Below are positions 17,388 through 26,265 of a stretch of DNA of 33,566 nt, piece after piece. The notes beneath the pieces were generated by a model that did no database searches, was not told where the DNA came from, and was given only the letters and a program-made list of their open reading frames with translations. A program made the position numbers and the translations under genes. The DNA comes from Phenylobacterium sp. GTDB lineage: Bacteria > Pseudomonadota > Alphaproteobacteria > Caulobacterales > Caulobacteraceae. The stretch's first letter is position 1. Every line of letters starts with the position of its first letter. The DNA lies in contig JAQGIV010000098.1 in NCBI GenBank assembly GCA_028290945.1, positions 1 through 33,566 of the forward strand, written 5' to 3'.

Positions 17388-18656
17388 CTACCGCCCGCCC
17401 GCCACGCGGCGCTGGAAGTGCGGCCGCAGGTAGGCCGAGGGCGGGTCGGCTTCGGCCAGGACGGCGTCCTTGATGGCGCGGGGCTCGCCGAACAGGTGGC
17501 CCTGGCCATAGGCGATGTCGAGGTCGAGGGTGTCGACGATCTGGCGCTCGGTCTCCACCTTCTCGGCGATCACCTCGACGCCGTAGCGGCGGGTGAGGGC
17601 GGAGAAATCCTCGGCGGCCAGGTCGGGCAGGGAGCGCAGGATCAGCCGGCCATCCACCTCGGTGAGCTCGTCGAGCAGCAGCTGGGCGGCCACCTTCACG
17701 AACTTCACGTCGGAGCGCGACAGGTCCTGCAGGTCGAGGTCGAGGTCGACCACCTTGTCGAGGCTGAAGCGGAAGCCGAGGTCGGCCAGCTTGCCCATGT
17801 TGCGAGCCTCCACCGAGCCGCGCGCCTCGAACGCCGACTGGCCGATCTCGAAGATCAGCGCTCCGGCCAGGTCCTTGTTGGCGGTCAACAGGTCGAGGAA
17901 GTTCGGGAAGAAGCTCTCGTCGGCCAGGCTGGCCATGGAGATGTTGCAGAAGATGCCGATCTTGCGGTCCTGCTTGGCCAGCCGGCGCACGATCTGCACG
18001 CAGCGGAACAGCAGCAGGTTGTCGATGGCGGTCATCAGGCCGGCGGGCTCGGCGACGGTCAGGTACTCGGCCGGCATCAGCACCCGGCCGGTCTCGTCGC
18101 GCAGCCGCGAGAAGCTCTCGTAGAACACGGTCTTGCGCTGCGGCAGGTTGACGATCGGCTGCAGGTAGAGGTCGACGCGGTTCTCGGTGAGCGCGTCGCG
18201 TATGGTCTCCAAGAGCGCGCCCGACTGGCGACGATCGGCGCCGGGACGCTCGGCGAAACTGGCGGTGGACCCATGCTCGTCGAGCTGGCGGCGCATGCGC
18301 CCGACCAGGTCCTCAAGGATGTGCACCTCGTCGGCCAGCTCCTCGGAGCGGCGCAGCGCGGCCTCGGCGACGGTCTCGGCCACCTCGGTGACCCGGGCGT
18401 CCAGCCGCTCCACCTGGTCGAGGAGGATCTTGTGGGCGTCGCGGACGGACTCGATCTCGCCCTTGATCTGGCCGGTCTCCAGCGCCCGCTCGATCAGGCC
18501 GTGGAAGGCGAAGCACAGCCCCAGGCCGCCAACCAGGGCGGCCATCCCCGCACCCCAGCCGCCGCCGTACCGCCAGAGCGTCAGGGCGACGATCAGCGAG
18601 AGGCAGAGGTAGGTCGCGCAAAGCAGGGCGAGGGTGAGGCGCCGCATGGTCCCCAT
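17388..18656 (-). CDS. tipF: TipF-like flagellum-positioning protein with degenerate EAL domain
   Basis: A 422-residue inner-membrane protein: two membrane helices (about residues 5-28 and 32-54), a coiled coil (60-130), and an EAL domain (145-400). This layout matches Caulobacter TipF, a c-di-GMP receptor that directs flagellum assembly to the new pole. The EAL site is partly kept (E180 in ESF, N228, E260, D290, E355 and E358 in AEKVE, Q375), but the second Asp of the DD motif is Lys291, and the Asp after the catalytic Lys is Val (VKFV). Binding without hydrolysis is therefore likely. Start ATG 18656 or 18647. A GANTC methylation site (GAATC, near 18664) lies just upstream. Confidence 0.88.
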   Translation of the reverse strand: MGTMRRLTLALLCATYLCLSLIVALTLWRYGGGWGAGMAALVGGLGLCFAFHGLIERALETGQIKGEIESVRDAHKILLDQVERLDARVTEVAETVAEAALRRSEELADEVHILEDLVGRMRRQLDEHGSTASFAERPGADRRQSGALLETIRDALTENRVDLYLQPIVNLPQRKTVFYESFSRLRDETGRVLMPAEYLTVAEPAGLMTAIDNLLLFRCVQIVRRLAKQDRKIGIFCNISMASLADESFFPNFLDLLTANKDLAGALIFEIGQSAFEARGSVEARNMGKLADLGFRFSLDKVVDLDLDLQDLSRSDVKFVKVAAQLLLDELTEVDGRLILRSLPDLAAEDFSALTRRYGVEVIAEKVETERQIVDTLDLDIAYGQGHLFGEPRAIKDAVLAEADPPSAYLRPHFQRRVAGGR

Positions 18657-18777
18657 GCCATCCGAATCACCTGTGAGTATCCGCTGCGCCGTCCCGCGAA
18701 GTCGAATGGATTAACCGCCGCAGGGCCGGCCGAGCCGCCGGCTTTCCGGCTGTTTGCGGTAGCGACGGTCTTCAAGA

Positions 18778-18798
18778 TATGTGATCAGCGATCATATA
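18778..18798. promoter_or_regulatory. Palindromic operator candidate before the monooxygenase gene
   Basis: TATGTGATC-AGC-GATCATATA is an inverted repeat with one mismatch, centred on 18788, about 40 bases before the start codon. It falls between a TTCAAG and a TATAAG hexamer (18-nt spacing), a position where a TetR-type repressor could block a promoter. The cognate regulator is not identified. Confidence 0.4.
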
Positions 18799-18827
18799 AG
18801 GTCCCGACCGAGGACCGGGGAGCGAAC

Positions 18828-20324
18828 ATGGCCGACCAGCATTTCGACGTGGTGATCGTGGGCGCGGGCCTGTCGGGGATCGGTGCGGCCTATCACCTGC
18901 AGACCGAGGCGCCGGACCGGTCCTATGTGATCCTGGAAGGCCGCGAGACGAGCGGCGGCACCTGGGACCTGTTCCGCTATCCCGGCGTCCGCTCCGACAG
19001 CGACATGTACACCCTGGGCTACAACTTCAAACCGTGGCGCGAGGCCAAGGCCATCGCCGACGGTCCTTCAATCTTAAACTATGTTCGCGAGACGGCGCGC
19101 GAGCACGGCATCGACCGACACATCCGCTATGGCCATCGGGTGGGCGGCGCGTCCTGGTCCAGCGAGGACGCCGTCTGGACGGTGGAGGCCACGGGCCCGG
19201 ACGGCCCGGTGCGCATCACCTGCGGCTTCCTGTTCCTGTGCGGCGGCTACTACGACTACGCGCAGGGCTACACGCCGGAGTTCGCAGGTCGTTCAACGTT
19301 CAAGGGTCGCATCGTCCACCCGCAGCACTGGCCGGCCGACCTGGACTATGCCGGCCAGCGGGTGGTGGTGATCGGCTCCGGCGCCACGGCGGTGACCCTG
19401 GTCCCGGAAATGGCGCGGACGGCTGCCCACGTGACCATGCTGCAGCGCTCGCCGACCTATGTGGTCTCGCGGCCGGCCGAGGACGGGTTCGCCAACTGGC
19501 TGCGCGCCCGCCTGCCGGCCCAGCTCGCCTACCAGATCGTCCGTTGGAAGAACGTGCTGATGGGCATGTATTTCTATCGGATGACGCGGAAGAAGCCGGC
19601 GCAGGTGAAGGCCGCGATCCTGAAGATGGTCCGCGACCAGCTGGGCCCGGACTACGACGTCGATCGGCATTTCACGCCGACCTACAATCCCTGGGACCAG
19701 AGGCTGTGCCTGGCGCCCGACGCCGACCTGTTCGAGGCGATCAAGGCGGGCCGGGCCTCGGTGGTCACCGACCACATCGAGACCTTCACGGCGGACGGCA
19801 TCAAGCTCAAGTCCGGCGAGGTCTTGCCGGCCGACGTCATCGTCATCGTCACCGCCACCGGCCTGAACCTGAAGGTGCTGAACGGCGTCGGCCTGACCGT
19901 CGACGGCCGCCGCGTCGATCCCGCCGAGACGCTCTCCTACAAGGGCATGATGTACGATGGCGTGCCGAACCTGGCCTCGTCGTTCGGCTACACCAATGCG
20001 TCGTGGACGCTGAAGTGCGACCTGACTTGCGAGTACGTCACCCGCCTGCTCAACCACATGAAGACCACGGGAACCCGTCAGGTGACGCCGCGCAACACCG
20101 ATCCGGACATCGAGCGGCTGCCCTGGCTCGACTTCTCCTCGGGCTATGTGCAGCGCGCCATGGCCAAGTTCCCCAAGCAGGGATCCAAGGCCCCCTGGAA
20201 GCTGCACCAGAACTACGCGCTCGACCTGATGAACCTGCGCTACGCCAAGCTCGATGATGGGGTGCTGGCGTTCAGCAATCCGGTCCCGCGGCGGAACGCG
20301 GCGAAGGTGCGGGAAGCGGCGTAA
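18828..20324 (+). CDS. Flavin-containing Baeyer-Villiger-type monooxygenase
   Basis: A 498-residue FAD- and NADPH-dependent class B monooxygenase. The N-terminal FAD motif is G12-x-G14-xx-G17 in VGAGLSGIG. The Baeyer-Villiger fingerprint FxGxxxHxxxWP is intact at residues 158-169 (FKGRIVHPQHWP), followed by the NADPH motif VIGSGATAVTLVPEM. Such enzymes insert oxygen next to a ketone or oxidise heteroatoms; the substrate (cyclic or aryl ketone, steroid or terpenoid) cannot be read. The ATG at 18828 has GGGGAG upstream. The reading frame is open far upstream to 17325, but that part is antisense to tipF. It is transcribed alone, divergent from tipF. Confidence 0.92.
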   Translation: MADQHFDVVIVGAGLSGIGAAYHLQTEAPDRSYVILEGRETSGGTWDLFRYPGVRSDSDMYTLGYNFKPWREAKAIADGPSILNYVRETAREHGIDRHIRYGHRVGGASWSSEDAVWTVEATGPDGPVRITCGFLFLCGGYYDYAQGYTPEFAGRSTFKGRIVHPQHWPADLDYAGQRVVVIGSGATAVTLVPEMARTAAHVTMLQRSPTYVVSRPAEDGFANWLRARLPAQLAYQIVRWKNVLMGMYFYRMTRKKPAQVKAAILKMVRDQLGPDYDVDRHFTPTYNPWDQRLCLAPDADLFEAIKAGRASVVTDHIETFTADGIKLKSGEVLPADVIVIVTATGLNLKVLNGVGLTVDGRRVDPAETLSYKGMMYDGVPNLASSFGYTNASWTLKCDLTCEYVTRLLNHMKTTGTRQVTPRNTDPDIERLPWLDFSSGYVQRAMAKFPKQGSKAPWKLHQNYALDLMNLRYAKLDDGVLAFSNPVPRRNAAKVREAA

Positions 20325-20332
20325 ATTCCTCC

Positions 20333-20450
20333 CCTTCGGGGGAGGGGGACCGCGAAGCGGTGGAGGGGGCTTCCGCCGTGGACTCGCAGCGGCGCGTTCT
20401 GAGCGGAAGCCCCCTTACCGCCTTCGGCGGAGCTCCCCCGAAGGGGAGCA
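20333..20450. repeat. Long inverted repeat between convergent genes (about 118 bp)
   Basis: The left arm (CTCCCCTTCGGGGGAG, then GGAGGGGGCTTCCGC) is complementary to the right arm (GCGGAAGCCCCCTT ... CTCCCCCGAAGGGGAG). Internal stems GACCGCGAAGCGGT and CCGCCTTCGGCGG add branching. It fills the gap between the monooxygenase and 3-hydroxybutyryl-CoA dehydrogenase genes and has the same design as 10571-10714. Confidence 0.75.
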
Positions 20451-20458
20451 ATTTTAGG

Positions 20459-21337
20459 TCAGCGCGTCGGCACCGGCGTCTCGCCGCGGTAGTCGTAGAA
20501 GCCGCGGCCGGTCTTGCGGCCCAGCCAGCCGGCCTCGACGTACTTCACCAGCAGCGGGCAGGGTCGGTACTTGGAATCCGACAGCCCCTCGTAGAGCACG
20601 TTCATGATCGACAGCACGGTGTCGAGGCCGATGAAGTCGCCGAGCTCCAGCGGGCCCATCGGGTGGTTGGCGCCCAGGTGCATGGCCGTGTCGATGGCCT
20701 CCACCGTGCCGACGCCTTCGTAGAGGGTGTAGATCGCCTCGTTGATCATCGGCACCAGGATGCGGTTGACGATGAAGGCCGGGAAATCCTCGGCGTTGGC
20801 GGTGGTCTTGCCCAGCGACTTGGCGAAGTTGACGGCGGTCTCGTAGGTCTCGACGTCGGTGGCGATGCCGCGGATGATCTCCACCAGCTTCATCAGCGGC
20901 GCCGGGTTCATGAAGTGCAGGCCGATGAACCGCTCCGGCCGGTCGGTGGTCGAGGCCAGCCGGGTGATCGAGATCGACGAGGTGTTGGAGGCCAGCAGGG
21001 TCTTGTCCGACAGGTGCGGCTGCAGCGCCTTGAAGATGGTCTTCTTGAGCTCTTCGTCCTCGGTGGCCGCCTCGATGGCGAGGTCTGTCTTGCCGATGGC
21101 CTGCAGCTCGGGGGCGGCCTTGATGCGGCCGAGCGCCTGGTCCATGGCGGCCTGCTCGATGATGCCGCGCACCACCTGGCGGGAGAGGTTGCGCTTGATG
21201 ATCTCGAGACCGGCTTCCAGCCGCTCGGCGCTGACGTCGTGCAGCAGCACGTCATAGCCGCCCAGGGCGCAGACATGGGCGATGCCCGTGCCCATCTGGC
21301 CTGCGCCGATGACGCCGACCTGCTTGATTTGAACCAT
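20459..21337 (-). CDS. hbdA: 3-hydroxybutyryl-CoA dehydrogenase
   Basis: A 292-residue NAD(P)-dependent enzyme interconverting (3S)-hydroxybutyryl-CoA and acetoacetyl-CoA. The Rossmann motif is G11-x-G13-xx-G16 in GVIGAGQMGTGIA. The active-site stretch ASNTSSISITRLA, the catalytic His in GLHFMNPAPLMKLVE and the C-terminal LGRKTGRGFYDY are all typical of the PaaH/HbdA family, at normal length. The ATG at 21337 fits the family N-terminus; its ribosome site is weak. The gene is convergent with the monooxygenase gene across an inverted repeat. It supports butyrate, PHB or ethylmalonyl-CoA pathway metabolism together with etfAB and mcd nearby. Confidence 0.94.
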   Translation of the reverse strand: MVQIKQVGVIGAGQMGTGIAHVCALGGYDVLLHDVSAERLEAGLEIIKRNLSRQVVRGIIEQAAMDQALGRIKAAPELQAIGKTDLAIEAATEDEELKKTIFKALQPHLSDKTLLASNTSSISITRLASTTDRPERFIGLHFMNPAPLMKLVEIIRGIATDVETYETAVNFAKSLGKTTANAEDFPAFIVNRILVPMINEAIYTLYEGVGTVEAIDTAMHLGANHPMGPLELGDFIGLDTVLSIMNVLYEGLSDSKYRPCPLLVKYVEAGWLGRKTGRGFYDYRGETPVPTR

Positions 21338-21458
21338 CCGGCAAAGCCTCGATACACGGGGGGCGCTGGAGGTGCGCGCGGCCCGCAAGGGCGAGCTTTC
21401 TAACACGCGTTTAGCGCCCTGCGGCAACCCTTTTGCTGCGGCGCAGCGTGAAGCGGCG

Positions 21459-22364
21459 CTAGGCGGCCTCGCCCCCCATGTCGCTGTCGGCGGCGGCGCG
21501 GGCCTCGGCGGCCAGCCAGTCGCGCAGCGCGTGGATGCGCACCGCCTTGCGGCTGTCGGCGCGCCAGACCACGAAGAAGCCCAGCTCGGAGCAGATGTCT
21601 TCGCGCAGCGGCCGCACCAGCCGGCCGCTGGCGAGGTCGGCCTCCACCAGGCCGCTGCGGGCCAGCGCCACGCCGAGCCCCGCGGCCGCCGACTCGACGA
21701 CCAGCAGGCTGTCGTCGAACACCGGCCCGGCGGCGCCGGGCGCTTGCAGCCCGAAAGCCTCGAACCACAGCGACCAGGGCCGGTGGCGGTGGTGCACCAG
21801 GGGCGCGGTCAACACGTCGTGCGGGCCGTTCATCGGATGCGCCGCCCAGACGCTCGGGCTGCAGACCGGGAACAGGGTCTCGGTGAACAGGCGCGCGGTT
21901 TCCACGCCCTCCCAGTGACCGGCGCCGTAGCGGACAGCCACGTCGACGCCGTCGGTGACGAAGTCGGCCCGCCGCTCCTCGGCCCGCAGCTCCAGGTTGG
22001 CGCCCGCCGGGTCGGCCAGCAGCCGCGACAGCCGCGCCGGCAGCCAGCGGGTGGCGAACTGCGGATCGAGGCTGACCACCAGCGGGTCGCGCTCGGCGGC
22101 GCTGGCGAAGGTCCCCACCGCGTTCTGCAGGATGCCCAGGCCGCGGGCCACCTCCTCGGCCAGCCGCTGGGCCTCGGGCGTGGGAACCATGGCGTTGCCC
22201 TGCCGCTCGAACAGCCGGGCGCCCAGCTCGGCCTCCAGCTTGCGGATCTGCTGGCTGACGGCGCCGTGGGTGACAGCCAGCTCCGCCGCCGCGCGGCTGT
22301 AGCTGCGGTGGCGGGCGGCGGCCTCGAGGGCGCGCAGGGCGAAGAAGGGGGGCAGGCGACGCAC
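21459..22364 (-). CDS. LysR-family regulator, GcvA-like
   Basis: A 301-residue regulator. It begins VRRLPPFFALRALEAAARHRS, the usual opening of GcvA/AmpR-type LysR proteins, then the helix-turn-helix AAAELAVTHGAVSQQIRKLE. The C-terminal part is a periplasmic-binding-like effector domain (DGVDVAVRYGAG, VESAAAGLGVALA). I choose GTG 22364, because the family motif starts there and because a perfect LysR box would otherwise lie inside the coding sequence; ATG 22391 gives a nine-residue extension. It is divergent from the small exported protein at 22490. The ligand is unknown. Confidence 0.88.
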   Translation of the reverse strand: MRRLPPFFALRALEAAARHRSYSRAAAELAVTHGAVSQQIRKLEAELGARLFERQGNAMVPTPEAQRLAEEVARGLGILQNAVGTFASAAERDPLVVSLDPQFATRWLPARLSRLLADPAGANLELRAEERRADFVTDGVDVAVRYGAGHWEGVETARLFTETLFPVCSPSVWAAHPMNGPHDVLTAPLVHHRHRPWSLWFEAFGLQAPGAAGPVFDDSLLVVESAAAGLGVALARSGLVEADLASGRLVRPLREDICSELGFFVVWRADSRKAVRIHALRDWLAAEARAAADSDMGGEAA

Positions 22365-22370
22365 GGCCAA

Positions 22371-22393
22371 GGTTGTTAGCGCAAGTAACAACC
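22371..22393. promoter_or_regulatory. LysR box GGTTGTTA-N7-TAACAACC
   Basis: Perfect 8-bp arms (22371-22378 and 22386-22393) around a 7-nt centre give a TTA-N7-TAA core, that is T-N11-A with dyad symmetry, the general LysR recognition form. It lies just upstream of GTG 22364 of the LysR gene and about 97 bases before the divergent small gene, the expected place for joint autorepression and activation. Confidence 0.6.
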
Positions 22394-22489
22394 TCGAGCA
22401 AAAACTATCGTTCGCGGAACGGGCTCGCCAACCCTACATCCAATCCAACGACGCGCCGGAACTTTCAGTTAATACAAAGGACTACGACC

Positions 22490-22834
22490 ATGAAGAAGCA
22501 AGTTCTCGGACTGCTGGCGGCTGGCCTCCTGCTGAGCGCCGGCGCCGCCCAGGCCGGCGCCGATCGCGGCGCCCGGACCTTCATCGACCAGGCCCAGGCG
22601 CAGGTGCAGGCCAAGGTCGACGGCTGCGGTCCCGATGTGGTCCGCGGCCCGGTGAAGATCACCGCCTACGTCGATCCCGATGGCCGCCTGAAGAACGTCC
22701 ACGTGGACACCACCGACGGCCTGCGCCGCTCGGAGGCCACCATCGCCGAGGCCGTGCGCCAGATCCGCTTCACCGATGTCCCGGTGGGCCTGATCGACGC
22801 CAAGCTGACCTTCTACGTCGGCCACGGCGGCTAA
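22490..22834 (+). CDS. Small exported protein with TonB-C-like domain
   Basis: A 114-residue protein with a clear signal peptide (MKKQVLGLLAAGLLLSAGAAQA, cleavage before GADRG). The mature domain has the pattern of a TonB C-terminal fold: VKITAYVDPDGRLKNVHVDT followed by EATIAEAVRQIRFTDVP. It lacks the membrane anchor and proline-rich spacer of true TonB, so it is a free periplasmic domain of unknown role. A single Cys (DGCGPDVV) is present. The ATG at 22490 has AAAGGA at 22476-22481. A strong terminator follows at 22888. It is divergent from a LysR gene with a shared operator, so it may be that regulator's target. Confidence 0.8.
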   Translation: MKKQVLGLLAAGLLLSAGAAQAGADRGARTFIDQAQAQVQAKVDGCGPDVVRGPVKITAYVDPDGRLKNVHVDTTDGLRRSEATIAEAVRQIRFTDVPVGLIDAKLTFYVGHGG

Positions 22835-22887
22835 CGGTTCGAGGTCCCTCGGCCCGGCGCCACCCCAATAGCGCCGGTTCGGGGAAC

Positions 22888-22926
22888 GGGGGCGGCGCCT
22901 TGCGGTGGCGCCGCCCCCTTCTTTCT
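22888..22926 (+). terminator. Intrinsic terminator of the small exported gene
   Basis: A perfect 12-bp GC stem, GGGGGCGGCGCC (22888-22899) with GGCGCCGCCCCC (22907-22918), has a 7-nt loop and is followed by TTCTTTCT. The tail reaches the stop codon of the convergent GlxA-type gene. Confidence 0.85.
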
Positions 22927-23938
22927 ACGCCACGCTGCCCAGCGCCGCCTGGCCGCGCACGCTCATCGGCGCGAAGTGGCCGCGGTATTCGCCGGGCGTC
23001 ATGCCGGTGGCCCGCTTGAACAGGGCGCGGAAGAAGGCCACGTCGTCGTAGCCCACCTCCGAACTGATCGACTGCACCGGCTTGGAGCCGGCTTCCAGCA
23101 TGGCCTTCGCCGCCTCGATCCTCAGCGCCTGCAGATAGGCGGCCGGCTGCTTGCCGGTGGCCTCCTTGAAGTGGCGGGTGAAGGTGCGGGCCCCCAGGCC
23201 GGCGCGGTCGGCCAGCGCCTGGGTGGAGATGGCCTGGCAGAAATTGTCCTGCAGGAAGCGCTCCACCGTGCGGATTCGCTGGTCGTCGTGCGGCCGCGAG
23301 ACCGGCAGCATGGCGTAGCCGGACTGGTAGGCCCGGGGCATGGGCACCAGCAGGATCTTGGCGCATTGCAGCGCGACCTCGTGGCCGCAGAGCTTCTCGA
23401 CCAGGTAGAGGCTGACGTCGATGGAGGCGTAGAGCCCGCCGGAGCACAGCACCCGGCTGTCCTCGGTGACGAACAGGTCGGGGCGCCAGCACACCTGCGG
23501 CCAGCGGACGGCGAAGTCGTCGGCGACCGCCCAGTGGGTGGTGGCCACCCGCCCATCGAGCAGCCCGGCCTCCGCCAGATAGGCCGCGCCCATGCAGACG
23601 CCGGCCACATAGGCCCCCTGGTCGTAATGCTTGCGCAGCCACGGCAACAGGCGGCTGTGCGCCACCAGCTTCAGGTCGAGCTCGAGCCCGGAGGTGGGGA
23701 CCACCACGATGTCGGTGCGCTCGACCTCGTCGATGGCGCCCTGCGGCTGGATATCAACGCCGTAGGGGCTGCGCACCGGCCCGCCGTCCAGCGAGACGGT
23801 GCGCACCCGGAACCTCGGCTCCGGCGGGCGGCCGTGCACCTCGTTCCACAGCCGGCCGGCCGAGTGGAAGATCTCCACCGGCATGATCGCCGTGGAGGAC
23901 ATGCCGTCCTCGAAGAGCACCACCGTGACGTCCAGCAT
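22925..23938 (-). CDS. GlxA-type AraC regulator (DJ-1/PfpI-like domain plus HTH)
   Basis: A 337-residue regulator. Residues 1-195 form a DJ-1/PfpI (class I amidotransferase-like) domain with the nucleophile-elbow Cys115 in VAGVCMGAAYLAEAG and THWAV nearby. Residues 220-325 form a double AraC helix-turn-helix (STQALADRAGLGARTFTRHF; GYDDVAFFRALFKRATGMTPGEYR). In known GlxA-type proteins the first domain senses a small molecule, and Cys115 may not be catalytic. It follows the DUF4242 gene by 33 nt on the same strand and probably shares its transcript. Confidence 0.9.
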   Translation of the reverse strand: MLDVTVVLFEDGMSSTAIMPVEIFHSAGRLWNEVHGRPPEPRFRVRTVSLDGGPVRSPYGVDIQPQGAIDEVERTDIVVVPTSGLELDLKLVAHSRLLPWLRKHYDQGAYVAGVCMGAAYLAEAGLLDGRVATTHWAVADDFAVRWPQVCWRPDLFVTEDSRVLCSGGLYASIDVSLYLVEKLCGHEVALQCAKILLVPMPRAYQSGYAMLPVSRPHDDQRIRTVERFLQDNFCQAISTQALADRAGLGARTFTRHFKEATGKQPAAYLQALRIEAAKAMLEAGSKPVQSISSEVGYDDVAFFRALFKRATGMTPGEYRGHFAPMSVRGQAALGSVA

Positions 23939-23971
23939 GACCGCCTCTCGTTGCTTGGCTCGAACGCGTCG

Positions 23972-24247
23972 TCAGGCGCCGGCGGTGGTCGGATCGATCG
24001 TGCCGGCGATCTCGGTGATCTTGTTGGCCGGAAAGCCGCTCAGCTTGGCGTGCTCCTGGACCGCGCCTTCGCTGTCGGCCAGGTAGATGCAGAAGGTCTT
24101 GTCCTTGGTGACGAAGGATTCGATCCACTGCACCCGCGGCGACAGCTGGGCCAGCGCCGCGTTGGAGGTGGCCGCCGCGCCCCTCAGTTCCGCACCCTGC
24201 AGCTTCTCGACGCCCGGGATGTTCCGCTCGATGATGTACTTCTTCAT
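23972..24247 (-). CDS. DUF4242 small protein (SCO4226-like ferredoxin-fold)
   Basis: A 91-residue protein with the DUF4242 pattern: MKKYIIERNIPGVEKLQ, then VQWIESFVTKDKTFCIYLA and GFPANKITEIAGTIDPTTA. Family members adopt a ferredoxin-like dimeric fold, and one Streptomyces member binds nickel; a role here is unknown. The ATG at 24247 has GGAGG 7 nt upstream. The reading frame is open upstream to 24358, but the conserved start MKKYIIERN settles the choice. It is followed by the GlxA-type regulator, which may control it or be co-expressed. Confidence 0.85.
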   Translation of the reverse strand: MKKYIIERNIPGVEKLQGAELRGAAATSNAALAQLSPRVQWIESFVTKDKTFCIYLADSEGAVQEHAKLSGFPANKITEIAGTIDPTTAGA

Positions 24248-24359
24248 GACCTGCCTCCGTGAGTAGGAGCCACGGAAGGTGCCGCTGGTCAAAGAACAAC
24301 GATAGGCGGTGATCCGGACAACCACCGGGGACGATAGTGACGCTTGGCCTCCTGCCACG

Positions 24360-24390
24360 AAAAAGGGCGGCCCCCGCGGGAGCCGCCCTT
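24360..24390 (-). terminator. Intrinsic terminator downstream of etfA
   Basis: On the minus strand AAGGGCGGC (24390-24382) pairs with GCCGCCCTT (24371-24363), running into a run of five T (24364-24360). It lies 26 bases past the etfA stop and would end the etfB-etfA transcript before the DUF4242 gene. Confidence 0.8.
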
Positions 24391-24415
24391 CGTGTTTTCG
24401 GCGATATGGCTTGGG

Positions 24416-25360
24416 CTACTTGCCGGCCTTGGAGAGCGCGTCCATCAGCTCCGGCACGGCGGTCTTGTAATCGGCCACCAGGCCGTAGTCGGCGACCTGG
24501 AAGATCGGCGCGTCTGCGTCCTTGTTGATCGCCACGATCACCTTGGAGTCCTTCATGCCGGCCAGGTGCTGGATGGCGCCGGAGATGCCGATGGCGATGT
24601 ACAGCTCGGGGGCCACCACCTTGCCGGTCTGGCCGACCTGGTAGTCGTTGGGGGCGTAGCCGGCGTCCACGGCGGCCCGACTGGCCCCCACGGCCGCGCC
24701 TAGTTTGTCGGCCAGGGGCTCGATGACCTTCTGGAACTCTTCGGCCGAGCCCATGGCGCGGCCGCCGGAGACCACGATCTTGGCGGCGGTCAGCTCGGGC
24801 CGCTCGCTCTTCACCAGCTGCTGGCCCACGAAGTGGGTCTTGGCCGGGGCGGCCGGGGCGGCAATCGTCTCGACCTTGGCCGAGCCGCCGTCGCCCGCCG
24901 GCTTGAAGGCGGTGGGACGCACGGTGATCACCTTCTTGGCGTCGGAGGACTGCACGGTCTCCAGCGCGTTGCCGGCATAGATCGGCCGCACGAAGGTGTT
25001 GGCGTCGACCACCTCGATGACGTCGGAGATCTGCGCCACGTCGAGCTTGGCGGCGATCCGCGGGCTGACGTTGCGGCCCTGCGAGGTCGAGGGCGTCAGG
25101 ATGGCGTCGTAGTTTGCCGCCAGCGGCACGACGAGCGCTTCGAAGGCCTCCGCCAGGCCCTGGCCCAGCTCGGCGCTTTCGGCCAGCAGCACCTTGCGGA
25201 CGCCGGTGATCTTGGCGGCGGCGTCGGCCGCCGCCTTGGCGCCCTGGCCGGCCACCAGCACGTCGACGTCGCTCGACAGCTTCAGGGCTGCGGTGACGGT
25301 CTTGGCGGTGTCTTCCTTCAGCGACGCATTGTCGTGGTCGGCGATGACGAGAACGGCCAT
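24416..25360 (-). CDS. etfA: Electron transfer flavoprotein alpha subunit
   Basis: A 314-residue FAD-binding subunit of ETF, which takes electrons from acyl-CoA dehydrogenases and passes them to ETF-ubiquinone oxidoreductase. The N-terminal domain ([15 protein letters not shown]) resembles other EtfA proteins. The C-terminal FAD domain has [34 protein letters not shown], then QHLAGM and [10 protein letters not shown] with the terminal DYGLVADY. It begins directly after the etfB stop (25361), forming an etfB-etfA operon. Its likely partners here are Mcd and other acyl-CoA dehydrogenases. Confidence 0.97.
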   Translation of the reverse strand: MAVLVIADHDNASLKEDTAKTVTAALKLSSDVDVLVAGQGAKAAADAAAKITGVRKVLLAESAELGQGLAEAFEALVVPLAANYDAILTPSTSQGRNVSPRIAAKLDVAQISDVIEVVDANTFVRPIYAGNALETVQSSDAKKVITVRPTAFKPAGDGGSAKVETIAAPAAPAKTHFVGQQLVKSERPELTAAKIVVSGGRAMGSAEEFQKVIEPLADKLGAAVGASRAAVDAGYAPNDYQVGQTGKVVAPELYIAIGISGAIQHLAGMKDSKVIVAINKDADAPIFQVADYGLVADYKTAVPELMDALSKAGK

Positions 25361-26110
<750 letters not shown>

Positions 26111-26155
26111 GGGGTCGCCTCAAATATGCCTGTCGGAGAAATGGGTCGCGAGCGG

Positions 26156-26183
26156 GCAATAACGGTTCCGTCGCGCTTTGCAA
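26156..26183 (-). promoter_or_regulatory. Putative etfBA promoter
   Basis: On the minus strand TTGCAAA (26183-26177) is separated by 13 nt from GTTATTGC (26163-26156), loosely matching TTGACGS and GCTANAWC. Start would fall about 40 nt before the etfB ATG. Similarity is moderate. Confidence 0.35.
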
Positions 26184-26265
26184 GCCACCCGTCTTCGCGG
26201 GCGCCGCAATTTGGACGGACGTGCGGGCTAGCAGGCCGACCGTCCGATCGGCTAGAGAAAACCCT

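Noticed and set aside
18710..18716. TTAACC near tipF as a CtrA site
   Set aside because: Only a half-site; no second TTAA at the required 7-nt spacing.
17325..18827. Long plus-strand open frame upstream of the monooxygenase
   Set aside because: It is antisense to tipF and lacks recognisable domains; the FAD motif follows ATG 18828 with a good ribosome site.
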